A stretch of DNA of 64,000 nucleotides from assembly GCF_019645835.1 (NCBI RefSeq), contig NZ_CP080998.1:2108001-2172000 (forward strand). Direction: 5' to 3'. The notes beneath the pieces were generated by a model. That model was given only the letters and a program-made list of their open reading frames with translations, did not search any database and had not been told where the DNA came from. Of this stretch, positions 50,079 through 58,526 are shown piece by piece; position 1 is the first letter of the stretch; each line of letters begins with the position of its first letter. The position numbers and the translations under genes are program-made. The DNA is from Mycolicibacterium holsaticum DSM 44478 = JCM 12374. Its GTDB lineage: Bacteria > Actinomycetota > Actinomycetes > Mycobacteriales > Mycobacteriaceae.

Positions 50079-52207
50079 CCGACGTCGCGCAGTCCTTCCT
50101 CGGTGCGCGTGGCGCGCGTGCGGCCGCCAGGGCGCTGTTGGACGCCGACGCGGAACCGCGGCCGGACTTCTGGGCAGAGCTCGCCGGGTTGGGGTGGCTC
50201 GGCCTCCACGTGCCCGAGCAGTACGGCGGTTCGGGGTGTGGACTACCCGAACTCGTCGCGGTGACAGAGGAATTCGGCCGCGCGGTTGCGCCGGGGCCGT
50301 TCGTCCCGACAGTGATCGCCTCGGCTGTCGTCTCGGTGGCCGGCACCGAGGAGCAACGCGCGCGGTGGTTGCCGGGCCTGGTCGACGGGAGTTACGCCGC
50401 GGGCGTGGGTTTCAATACCGCGCTGTCCTCCGAGGGGTCGCGGTGCACGGGGGATGCGGGTGTGGTGCTCGGCGCCGGGTTGGCCGACCTGCTGATGCTG
50501 ACCGCCGGTGAGGACGTTCTGGTGTTGCCGGCCGCGACCGACGGCCTCACCGTCACGATGAAGACCAACCTGGATCCGACCCGGCGCGCCGCGCGCGTCA
50601 CGCTGACCGACGTCGAGGTCGGCGGCGCCGAGGTGCTGCCGGGCGCGGCCGGGATCGCCCGCGCCATGGCCAGGACCATACTCGCCGCCGAAGCCGTTGG
50701 GGGAGCACATAATTGTCTCGATTCGGCGGTCGAGTACGCAAAGGTGCGCGAGCAGTTCGGCCGCACCATAGGCACCTTCCAGGCGGTCAAGCATCATCTG
50801 GCCAACATGCTGGTGGCGGTCGAATCTGCCAGTGCCACCGTATGGGACGCGGCACGGGCCGCGGATGGGGGAGAGCAGGAGTTCGCGCTGATGGCGGCCT
50901 GCGCGGCGACGCTGGCCTTTCCGGCCTACGTGCACAACGCCGAATTGAACATCCAGGTGCACGGCGGCATCGGGTACACCTGGGAGCACGACGCGCACCT
51001 GCACCTTCGGCGTGCCGTCACGCTGCGCGGTTTGCTCGGCGGGCGCGACGCTCCGCTCGACGTCTACCAGCTGACCGCCAAGGGCGTCGTGCGGGAGAAC
51101 TCGATCGATCTGCCTGCGGAGGCAGAACAGTTGCGTCAGGAAGTGCGTGCGGAGTTTGCCACCTGGTCGGGTCTGGATCCGAAACAGTTGCGCGAGAAGA
51201 TGATCGAGACCGGCTATGTCATGCCGCACTGGCCGACGCCGTGGGGTCGGGCGGCCGGAGCGGTGGAGCAACTGGTCATCGAGCAGGAAATGGCCGAGGC
51301 CGGCATCAAACGCCCGGACTTCGGTATCACCGGCTGGGTGGTGCTGACGATGATCCAGCACGGCACCGCGGATCAGATCGAGCGCCTGGTGCATCCGGCG
51401 CTGACCGGCGAGCACGTGTGGTGTCAGTTGTTCTCCGAACCGGGCGCCGGTTCGGACGCGGCGGCGGTGAGCACGAAGGCCACGCGCACCGACGGCGGCT
51501 GGATCATCAACGGCCAGAAGGTCTGGACCAGCGGGGCGCAGTATTGCCGGTACGGCCTGGCGACCGTGCGCACCGATCCGGGCGCGGCCAAGCACGCAGG
51601 CATCACCACTGTCATCGTCGATATGACCGCTCCCGGCGTCGAAGTCCGGCCGCTGCGCCAGATCACCGGGGGCTCGGAGTTCAACGAGGTCTTCTTCAAC
51701 GACGTGTTCGTACCCGACCGCGACGTGGTCGGTGCGCCCAACGACGGGTGGCGGGTGGCGCGCGCGACGCTCGGCAACGAGCGGGTGAGCATCGGCGGCG
51801 GGCTGCCGGGCATCAAGGGTGCGGCCGCGACGGTCGTGGACCTGACACAGCAATACGGCGACCGGGTGGCCGCGGCGCCCGAGCGGGCGGGCCGGTTCCT
51901 CGCCGACGATCACGCTCTGCGGCTGCTCAACCTGCGCCGGGTGGCACGCAGCGTGGTCGGCGCCGAACCCGGGCCCGAGGGAAACGTCACCAAGTTGTTG
52001 ATCGCCGAACACGTGGTGGCGCGGGCGGGTCTCGCGGCGGAGTTGACCGGACCCGACGTGGCGCTGGTCAGCGGCCTCGGCAAGGTGCCGGGCTTCATGG
52101 TGCTGGCCTCGCGCGGTATGACCATCGCGGGCGGCACGTCGGAAATCACCCGCAATCAGATCGCCGAGCGCATCCTCGGGCTGCCGCGCGACCCGCTGAT
52201 CAAATGA
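50042..52207 (+). CDS. Two-domain fused acyl-CoA dehydrogenase
   Basis: 721 residues from ATG 50042, twice the normal length. Residues 1 to about 350 form one dehydrogenase unit (MGIAITEDHRELADVAQSFL, EQFGRTIGTFQAVKHHLANM, HGGIGYTWEHDAHLHLRRAV), similar to the separate protein at 15223-16347. Residues from about 355 form a second unit with the complete flavin motifs (WCQLFSEPGAGSD, INGQKVWTSGAQ, GGTSEITRNQIAERILGLP), similar to 16466-17656. It is therefore a covalent heterodimer. Coupling to the kinase suggests that it acts on the phosphorylated or bulky acyl-CoA. Confidence 0.9.
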   Translation: MGIAITEDHRELADVAQSFLGARGARAAARALLDADAEPRPDFWAELAGLGWLGLHVPEQYGGSGCGLPELVAVTEEFGRAVAPGPFVPTVIASAVVSVAGTEEQRARWLPGLVDGSYAAGVGFNTALSSEGSRCTGDAGVVLGAGLADLLMLTAGEDVLVLPAATDGLTVTMKTNLDPTRRAARVTLTDVEVGGAEVLPGAAGIARAMARTILAAEAVGGAHNCLDSAVEYAKVREQFGRTIGTFQAVKHHLANMLVAVESASATVWDAARAADGGEQEFALMAACAATLAFPAYVHNAELNIQVHGGIGYTWEHDAHLHLRRAVTLRGLLGGRDAPLDVYQLTAKGVVRENSIDLPAEAEQLRQEVRAEFATWSGLDPKQLREKMIETGYVMPHWPTPWGRAAGAVEQLVIEQEMAEAGIKRPDFGITGWVVLTMIQHGTADQIERLVHPALTGEHVWCQLFSEPGAGSDAAAVSTKATRTDGGWIINGQKVWTSGAQYCRYGLATVRTDPGAAKHAGITTVIVDMTAPGVEVRPLRQITGGSEFNEVFFNDVFVPDRDVVGAPNDGWRVARATLGNERVSIGGGLPGIKGAAATVVDLTQQYGDRVAAAPERAGRFLADDHALRLLNLRRVARSVVGAEPGPEGNVTKLLIAEHVVARAGLAAELTGPDVALVSGLGKVPGFMVLASRGMTIAGGTSEITRNQIAERILGLPRDPLIK

Positions 52208-52458
52208 CCGGCGCGAACACCGGCACCCACGCGTGGTACCGCTCCATGGAGCAGTACCTGAGCGCACGGCCCATCTCCTCGCCGCTGAGGCTGCTCGATT
52301 GTGACATGCCGGTGCACGGTTCGATCGCGCCGGACGTCGACCTGGTCGAGTTGTACTACGGGTTCCGCTATCTCACGCTGGCCTGGTTGGAAGCCTTGGG
52401 TTTCGGCGCCGACGGCGAAGGCGGCCCGATCGCCGGATGTGTGCTGCTGTCGTGCTGA
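52204..52458 (+). pseudogene. Remnant of a thiolase-type lipid-transfer gene
   Basis: An 84-residue frame whose ATG lies in the dehydrogenase stop. Its first part (MEQYLSARPISSPLRLLDCD) matches the middle of thiolase-superfamily Ltp proteins, and after a jump the rest (APDVDLVELYYGFRYLTLAW, then LEALGFGADGEGGPIAG) matches a segment normally about 60-80 residues further on. The N- and C-terminal parts are gone. It is a gene remnant with an internal deletion, but is still flanked by overlapping starts and stops and so may be translated. Confidence 0.75.
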
Positions 52459-54029
52459 CCGAGTCCGAGCGCCCCGTGGTCGCGGCCGCCGACAACATTC
52501 CCGACGAGATCGCCGGGTTCATCGGCGAGCATCCAGACACCACGGTCATCGTGCACAGTGACGTCCATCCCGACGAGTTCTCCGTCGCCGAACTCTTCGA
52601 CGAGGGCACGCGGTTGGCCGCCGGGCTGGCGGGGCTGGGTATCGGACCTGGCGACATCGTCGCCGTTCAGCTGCCGAACTGGCGGGAATGCTTCTCCGCG
52701 CATGCCGCGGCCTGGCTGTGCGGCGCGGCGGTGCTGCCCATCGTGCCGATCTACGGGCCGGCCGAGGTCGCCTTCATCGCCAGGCAATCGGGGGCGCGCG
52801 CCATCATCGTTGCCCGTGAGCTACGCAACCGCAACACCCGCGCGACCGTGGCGGCGCTGGCCGATCTCCCGGACCTGCAGTACCGCATCGTGGCGGGCGG
52901 CGCGCACGCCGGAACCATCCCGCTCGAAGAGCTGAGTTCGGCTGCGCCAACGGGTTTCACACCGGTTCGCCCCGATCCCGACAGTCGCGCGGTCCTGGTG
53001 TACACATCGGGCACGACGGCCGAACCCAAGGGCGTCCAGCACAGCCACGGCTCGCTGCTCGGTGAACTGCGGGCGATGGACGAACTGCGCCGCACCGCGT
53101 CGGGGGAGACCACGCTGGCGGTGTTCCCGTCCGGGCACATCGCCGGGACGCTGGGCATCCTGCGCCTGATGTGCAGGTCCGGCGGCACCATCGCGATGGA
53201 CGCCTGGAATCCCGAAGCCGCCGCCCGGCTCATCGCCAAGCACGAGGTGAGGGTCTCGGCCGGCGCACCGATCCACCTCGGCGGCATCCTGGACATCGCC
53301 GAGCGCGACGGCCTGGACGTGTCGAGCCTGCGCGAGTACACGACGGGCGCCGCCGGTGTCGCGGGCACGCTGATCCGGCGCGCCGACCGGTTCGGCATCG
53401 GCGCCTACCGCTGCTACGGATCAAGTGAGCACCCCACCATCAGCGTGGGCCGCCCGGAGGACCCGTTGGACAAACGGGCCGACACCGACGGGCGCATCGC
53501 CCCGGGCACCAGGGTCCGCCTGATCGACGAGCACGGAAACGACGTGCCGACCGGCACCGACGGCGAGATCCTCACGCAGGGACCCGAATTGTTCCGGGGC
53601 TACACCGATCCCCGCTTCACCGAGGCCAGCTTCGTCGACGGGTGGTTTCGCACCGGCGATGTCGGCCGGCTGGATGCCGACGGCTTCCTCACCATCACCG
53701 ACCGCAAGAAGGACATCATCGTGCGCGGCGGCGAGAACATCTCGTCGAAGGAAGTCGAAGACGCCGTCGGCAGCCACCCCGCGGTGGCCGAAGCCGCCGC
53801 GATCGGAGCCCCCGACGAGAAGTACGGCGAACGGGTCTGCGTGTTCGTCGTACTCAACGACGGCAGCTCCTTCGACATCGCCGATGCCGCAGCGCACTTC
53901 GCGGCGTGCGGACTGGCCATACAGAAGACGCCTGAGCGCGTCGTGGTGGTACCTGAACTGCCGCGCACCATCAGCGGCAAGGTGCAAAAGCACCGTCTCA
54001 GAGAACAACTCAATACAGCCGGCCAGTGA
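52452..54029 (+). CDS. AMP-dependent acyl-CoA synthetase
   Basis: 525 residues from GTG 52452; an ATG at 52437 is an alternative, but it lies deep in the preceding remnant. P-loop motif YTSGTTAEPKGVQHSHGS, YGSSEHPT, GDVGRLDADGFLTITDRKKDII, and the C-terminal lysine in TISGKVQKHRL. It activates a carboxylic acid as acyl-CoA. It follows the fused dehydrogenase and precedes the second mycofactocin-type SDR; 21 bp separate it from that gene. Only distantly similar to the ligase at 41221-42810. Confidence 0.92.
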   Translation: MLTESERPVVAAADNIPDEIAGFIGEHPDTTVIVHSDVHPDEFSVAELFDEGTRLAAGLAGLGIGPGDIVAVQLPNWRECFSAHAAAWLCGAAVLPIVPIYGPAEVAFIARQSGARAIIVARELRNRNTRATVAALADLPDLQYRIVAGGAHAGTIPLEELSSAAPTGFTPVRPDPDSRAVLVYTSGTTAEPKGVQHSHGSLLGELRAMDELRRTASGETTLAVFPSGHIAGTLGILRLMCRSGGTIAMDAWNPEAAARLIAKHEVRVSAGAPIHLGGILDIAERDGLDVSSLREYTTGAAGVAGTLIRRADRFGIGAYRCYGSSEHPTISVGRPEDPLDKRADTDGRIAPGTRVRLIDEHGNDVPTGTDGEILTQGPELFRGYTDPRFTEASFVDGWFRTGDVGRLDADGFLTITDRKKDIIVRGGENISSKEVEDAVGSHPAVAEAAAIGAPDEKYGERVCVFVVLNDGSSFDIADAAAHFAACGLAIQKTPERVVVVPELPRTISGKVQKHRLREQLNTAGQ

Positions 54030-54050
54030 CACCTGACGGAAGGAACGAAC

Positions 54051-54905
54051 GTGGGCAGAGTGCAGGGCAAGGTGGTTCTCATCACCGGCGGGGCGCGTGG
54101 GCAGGGCCGGTCGCATGCGGTGCGACTGGCCGAGGAGGGCGCCGACGTCATCCTGTTCGACATCTGCGGTGACGTCGAACACAACGCGTATCCGCTGTCC
54201 ACCGAGCACGACCTCGAGGAGGCCGGCCGGGAGGTCGAGAAGACCGGACGCCGGGTGGTGACGGCCGTCGTCGACGTGCGCGACCGGGCTGCGCTGGCCG
54301 ACGCGCTGAAATCGGCGGTGGCCGAACTCGGCAAGCTCGACGTGGTGGTCGCCAACGCAGGCATCTGCCCGCTGGGCGCGGACCAACCGATGGACGCCTT
54401 CGCCAACGCCTTCGACGTCGACTTCGTCGGCGTGGTGAACACCGTTCACGTCGCGCTGCCGTACCTGTCGGCCGGGGCGTCGATCATCACCGTGGGGTCG
54501 GTGGCCGGACTGTTGGCCGAAAAGGCCGGAGCGGCGGCGAATGCGGGACCCAACGGCTCCGGCGGCGCGGGCTACAACCTGGCCAAGCAGTTCATCGACA
54601 AGTACACGATGGCGCTGGCGGCCCAGCTGGCGCCCAAGTCGATCCGGGTCAACGTGGTGCACCCGACCAACGTCAACACCCCGATGCTGCACAACGAGTC
54701 GATGTACAAGATGTTCCGGCCCGACCTCGAGCATCCGGCACTCGATGATGCGCTGCTGACCTTCCCGATGATGCAGGGCATGCCGATTCCCTACGTCGAA
54801 CCCGAGGACATCTCGCACGGAATCTGCTACCTGGCCTCCGACGAATCCCGGTACGTGACCGGAGTGCAGCTCAAGGTCGACGCCGGCGCCACCTTGAAGT
54901 TCTGA
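54051..54905 (+). CDS. Mycofactocin-coupled SDR oxidoreductase
   Basis: 284 residues from GTG 54051 after a GGAAGGAA-type site. ITGGARGQGRSHAVRLAEEGA is the nucleotide-binding motif, VVANAGI the NAG box, and Tyr175/Lys179 are in GYNLAKQF. The RGQGRSHA form, the insertion around the FDICGDVEH region and the TNVNTPML motif are typical of mycofactocin-linked SDRs. Second such enzyme in the block, and together with the P450s it suggests two separate hydroxyl-to-carbonyl oxidations. Confidence 0.9.
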   Translation: MGRVQGKVVLITGGARGQGRSHAVRLAEEGADVILFDICGDVEHNAYPLSTEHDLEEAGREVEKTGRRVVTAVVDVRDRAALADALKSAVAELGKLDVVVANAGICPLGADQPMDAFANAFDVDFVGVVNTVHVALPYLSAGASIITVGSVAGLLAEKAGAAANAGPNGSGGAGYNLAKQFIDKYTMALAAQLAPKSIRVNVVHPTNVNTPMLHNESMYKMFRPDLEHPALDDALLTFPMMQGMPIPYVEPEDISHGICYLASDESRYVTGVQLKVDAGATLKF

Positions 54906-54920
54906 CGCGGGCCGACACCG

Positions 54921-55931
54921 ATGGCGAAGCAGTGGGCGATGCCGTGGCCGGGCAGCGAACTCGCGAAACACGCCGAAGCCGCTGGCGCAGCGGCGTTCTG
55001 CGCCGGTGAGTTCGCCGATATCGGCGCGTACGTCACGGCATCGGAGATGGCGCACCACACCAGCACCGCTCGGATCGGGCCGGGGATCGCGTACGCGTTC
55101 GCGCGGTCCCCGTTCGTGCACGCCGCGTCGGCGCGGCACCTCAATCACATCGCGCCCGGCCGGGTGTTCCTCGGGCTGGGCGCAGGGACAGGCCGGATGA
55201 ACCGCGACTGGTTCGGGGTGGACTCCTCACATCCGGCGCCCCGGATGACAGAGTTGGTTGGCTGCATCCGGGCGTTCCTGCACGCCGAGAACGGCCAGCG
55301 GATCACCTTCGACGGTGACTACTACCACATCGACGCCCGGATCCAGGCTCCGGTGCTTGGCCGCATAGAAGTGCCGATCCTGTTGGGTGCGTTCAACGTT
55401 CACATGCTGCGCGCCGTCGGCAGCGTGGCTGACGGGGTGCTCGGACACGGGCTGTTCACCGACCGGTGGTGGACCGAGATCGTCGAGCCGAACGTGGCCT
55501 CGGGCGCGCAGCGCACCGGGCGCGACCCGGCGCGGCTCTTGCGTTGGGGTTGGGTGATCACCGCGATCGACGACGAAGATCCACAGCGCGCGATCGATGA
55601 CGCCAAACGCCAGATCGCGTTCTATCTGACCGTCAAGACCTACGACTCGCTGGTCGCCCTGCACGGCTGGCAGGACGAGGTGGCCGCGATCCGGGCGGAC
55701 TTCGCCCGGGGAGACCCGCGCGCGATCGGCACGCACGTCACCGACGAGATGCTGTGGGCGATGGCGGCGTGCGGCGACACCGAGCAAACGCGGGCGATGC
55801 TTGCCGCCCGCAGCGCCCTTCCCGACCTTGGATTCCATTCCCCGCCAGGCTTTCTCGTCAGTACCCGGCGGCGCCAACAGTATGGCAAGAAAATCATCGA
55901 GGCCTTCACGCGGACAGGAGCCGTCAGGTGA
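54921..55931 (+). CDS. LLM-class (F420/flavin) oxidoreductase
   Basis: A 336-residue luciferase-like monooxygenase-fold protein. AAGAAAFCAGEFADIGAYVTA, GIAYAFARSPFVHAASARHL, and FLGLGAGTGRMN are the family motifs; RITFDGDYYHID and VPILLGAFNVHMLRAVGSVADG follow. In mycobacteria such enzymes often use F420. It could reduce or oxygenate an intermediate. Stop overlaps the next gene (GTGA). Confidence 0.88.
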   Translation: MAKQWAMPWPGSELAKHAEAAGAAAFCAGEFADIGAYVTASEMAHHTSTARIGPGIAYAFARSPFVHAASARHLNHIAPGRVFLGLGAGTGRMNRDWFGVDSSHPAPRMTELVGCIRAFLHAENGQRITFDGDYYHIDARIQAPVLGRIEVPILLGAFNVHMLRAVGSVADGVLGHGLFTDRWWTEIVEPNVASGAQRTGRDPARLLRWGWVITAIDDEDPQRAIDDAKRQIAFYLTVKTYDSLVALHGWQDEVAAIRADFARGDPRAIGTHVTDEMLWAMAACGDTEQTRAMLAARSALPDLGFHSPPGFLVSTRRRQQYGKKIIEAFTRTGAVR

Positions 55932-56953
55932 CCACGCATCGACATACCGAGACCCCGGAGTTTCTCGCGCAGGAGCCCAAGACTTACCGGGACTCACCGC
56001 CGATCATCTGGCTGGCCCGGTTGGGCGCCGTCTTCGTGGCGTTTCAGCTCTACGTCTACGGGCGTTGGATCTTCTCCGACAAGTTCGCGCCCGCGCCGAT
56101 CGGACCCGACCCCATTCCCGGCTCCAACATCGCCTGGATCCGGTTCTGGGAGATCGGCTGCATGATCGGCGGCGTCTTCTTCCTCATCTGGATGATCCGC
56201 AAGACCCGGCGGGACAAGCAACTTCCGCCCGTCGGCATCTTCGTGGTGGCCTGGCTGCTCGCGGCCTGGCAAGACCCCGGGGTGAATGCCGTGCGCCCGG
56301 TATTCGGGTACAACGCCGGCTTCTTCAACATGGGCACCTGGGGTGAGTTCATCCCGGGCTGGGTGCACAAGGGCGCCGAGAACCCGCAACCGATCATCTA
56401 CTTCCTCGCCAGCTACATCCTGCTGACGCCGCTGGCCATCATGGGCATCGATCAGGTGATCGCCCGCATGCGAAAAAGGCTGCCGCGCATCAATACCGCG
56501 GGCGTGCTGCTGGCGATGCTGGTGCTGTTCATCGTTCTCGACATCGTGCTCGAACAGTATTTCCACCGCATCGGGCTGTGGACTTACCTGCGCGTCGACG
56601 ACACCTGGTCGATCTTCCGCGGCACCATGTATCAGTTCCCACTGTACGAGGGCATCGTGTTCGGTGGCCTGGTCAGCATGTCGTCCATCGCCATCTACTG
56701 CCTGCGTGACCGCAACGGCCACATGCTCTCCGATATCGGCATCGAGCAGCTGAAGAACAAGCGCACCGTCACCCCCGTGCGCATTCTGGCGCTGACGGCG
56801 GTGTTCAACCTGATCATGCTGGTGTTCAACCTGGGCTTCAACCTGGTCAACCAGCACGCAGACGTGCAGCCGCCCGCCGTGGAAGTACCCAGCTACATCC
56901 ATCACGGAATGTGCGGGGTCGGCCCGAACCCGCCCTGCCCCCCGCGGCCATGA
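55928..56953 (+). CDS. AveC-like (spirocyclase family) membrane protein
   Basis: 341 residues from GTG 55928. It has about six to eight hydrophobic segments (for example near residues 30-45, 75-95, 100-120, 155-175, 195-215, 300-320). The aromatic PPIIWLARLGAVFVAF start, YNAGFFNMGTWGEFIPGW and FRGTMYQFPLYEGIVFGG fit the AveC-like family, named for the avermectin spiroketal cyclase. The role of mycobacterial members is unknown. It is coupled to the LLM oxidoreductase and probably modifies a lipophilic, oxygenated ring or chain in the membrane. Confidence 0.8.
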   Translation: MTTHRHTETPEFLAQEPKTYRDSPPIIWLARLGAVFVAFQLYVYGRWIFSDKFAPAPIGPDPIPGSNIAWIRFWEIGCMIGGVFFLIWMIRKTRRDKQLPPVGIFVVAWLLAAWQDPGVNAVRPVFGYNAGFFNMGTWGEFIPGWVHKGAENPQPIIYFLASYILLTPLAIMGIDQVIARMRKRLPRINTAGVLLAMLVLFIVLDIVLEQYFHRIGLWTYLRVDDTWSIFRGTMYQFPLYEGIVFGGLVSMSSIAIYCLRDRNGHMLSDIGIEQLKNKRTVTPVRILALTAVFNLIMLVFNLGFNLVNQHADVQPPAVEVPSYIHHGMCGVGPNPPCPPRP

Positions 56954-56994
56954 GACCGCTCACAGCCGCCGCGCGCGCAGCGACACCGCAAGCG

Positions 56995-57297
56995 TCAGCC
57001 GGGCAGGTTGCGTTTGGCGGTCCCCGGATAGCCGAAGAACTTCTCGAAGTTGGCGTCGTTGATGCCGCTGGCGCTGTTGCGCTTGACCGCGGATTCCAGC
57101 GCGGCCAACCGTGTACGGGCTCGCTGGAGCGCCTCGGCGTCACCGCCGGACTCGGCTTCGGCGACAGCGGCACGGGCCGAGGCGATTTCGATGCGTAGCC
57201 GCTCACCGACTTCACCGAAAGTCAGCAGATCGTGGTCGTCCTCATCCACCCGCTTGCGGATGACATTCGAACCCTCGTCTGAACCCGCGTTGTTCAT
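56995..57297 (-). CDS. Small LTFGE-type helical protein
   Basis: 100 residues from ATG 57297. It starts acidic and continues DEDDHDLLTFGEVGERL, then a charged helix of about 45 residues (coiled-coil-like, RIEIASARAAVAEAESGG), ending FEKFFGYPGTAKRNLPG. Small proteins of this type are sometimes labelled acyl-CoA synthase in mycobacteria, without real basis. It is divergent from the second amidohydrolase gene with only 38 bp between. The truncated copy at 33925 shows the same family near the first amidohydrolase. Confidence 0.75.
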   Translation of the reverse strand: MNNAGSDEGSNVIRKRVDEDDHDLLTFGEVGERLRIEIASARAAVAEAESGGDAEALQRARTRLAALESAVKRNSASGINDANFEKFFGYPGTAKRNLPG

Positions 57298-57335
57298 GTA
57301 GCCCAAGTTACCGATTGATTCGCAGGAGGCCCACC

Positions 57336-58508
57336 ATGCCGTTGCAAAAGGACCATCAGATCGTCTCCGTCGACGACCATCTGATCGAACATCCCCGGGT
57401 GTGGCAGGACAGACTGCCTGCGAAGTTCCACGAGAACGGCCCGCGCATCGTGGAAATCGAAGGCAGGCATCTGTGGAGCTATGACGGGCAGATCCTGCCG
57501 ACCATCGGCCTCAACGCGGTCGCGGGCAAGCCTCCCGAGGAATGGGGGATGGACCCCGTCCGCTACGAGGACATGATTCCCGGCTGCTATGACCCGGCGG
57601 CACGCATCGCCGACATGGACCTCGACGGCGTGCAGGCCGCGCTGTGCTTCCCGTCGTTTCCCGGATTCGGTGGTAGCACGTTCTTTCGCGGTCAGGACAA
57701 GGAACTCGCCCTGCTTTGCGTCAAGGCGTGGAACGACTTCTACATCGACGAGTGGTGCGCCACCGCGCCGGACCGCTACATTCCGCTGGCGATTCTGCCG
57801 GTGTGGGACATCGACGCGACCGTCGCCGAAGCAGAACGCGTGGCCGCCAAGGGGGCGCGCACCGTGTCGTTCCCCGACAGCCCCGTGCCGATGGGCCTGC
57901 CGTCTTTTCACTCTGATCACTGGAACGGGTTGTGGCAGGTCTGTTCTGAAGCCAAGATGCCGGTGTCGCTGCATTTCGGATCCGGCTCGTTCGTGCCGGG
58001 CTTCTCGTATTCGGCCCTGGCCACTTCACCGGCGCCGGCGATGCCGGATGCGCCGTTCGCGGTGGCGATCACGCTGTTCTCGACGAACTTGATGTGGACG
58101 ACCGTCGATCTGCTGTTCTCCGGCAAGCTGCAGAAGTTCCCCGACCTGCAGTTCTCGCTGTCCGAGGGCGGCATCGGGTGGGTGCCCTACATCCTGGAGC
58201 GCGCGGACTATGTGTGGGAGCGGCACCGCTACTACCAGCCGATCGACTTCGACACACGCCCATCGGATCTCTTCCGCCGTCACTTCTACGGCTGTTTCAT
58301 CGACGATGAACACGGCCTGGCGAACCGGTACACCATCGGGGTCGACCGCATCACACTCGAGATCGACTTCCCCCATTCGGATTCCAACTGGCCGAACTCG
58401 CGCAAACGCGCGGCTGAGGTGCTCGCCGACGTCCCCGATGACGAGTGCTCGTTGATCGTGGAGCAGAACGCGCGACGCATGTTGAGGTTTCCGCGCGCCG
58501 CCGGGTAG
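57336..58508 (+). CDS. Amidohydrolase-2 family metal-dependent hydrolase (copy 2)
   Basis: 390 residues from ATG 57336 after a GCAGGAGG site. Same length and layout as the protein at 35001-36173: SVDDHLIEHPRVW, SLHFGSGSF, EIDFPHSDSNWP near residue 345. One visible change is EID in place of ESD just before the FPHSDSNWP block. The two copies frame the central catabolic block. Likely hydrolyses or decarboxylates a pathway product; copies may differ in substrate. Confidence 0.9.
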   Translation: MPLQKDHQIVSVDDHLIEHPRVWQDRLPAKFHENGPRIVEIEGRHLWSYDGQILPTIGLNAVAGKPPEEWGMDPVRYEDMIPGCYDPAARIADMDLDGVQAALCFPSFPGFGGSTFFRGQDKELALLCVKAWNDFYIDEWCATAPDRYIPLAILPVWDIDATVAEAERVAAKGARTVSFPDSPVPMGLPSFHSDHWNGLWQVCSEAKMPVSLHFGSGSFVPGFSYSALATSPAPAMPDAPFAVAITLFSTNLMWTTVDLLFSGKLQKFPDLQFSLSEGGIGWVPYILERADYVWERHRYYQPIDFDTRPSDLFRRHFYGCFIDDEHGLANRYTIGVDRITLEIDFPHSDSNWPNSRKRAAEVLADVPDDECSLIVEQNARRMLRFPRAAG

Positions 58509-58526
58509 GGCGACCTCACCGGGAGG

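Noticed and set aside
53421..55148. Long minus-strand frame of 575 codons.
   Set aside because: It is antisense to the acyl-CoA ligase, the SDR and the LLM gene, which have strong family motifs; long antisense frames are common in high-GC DNA.
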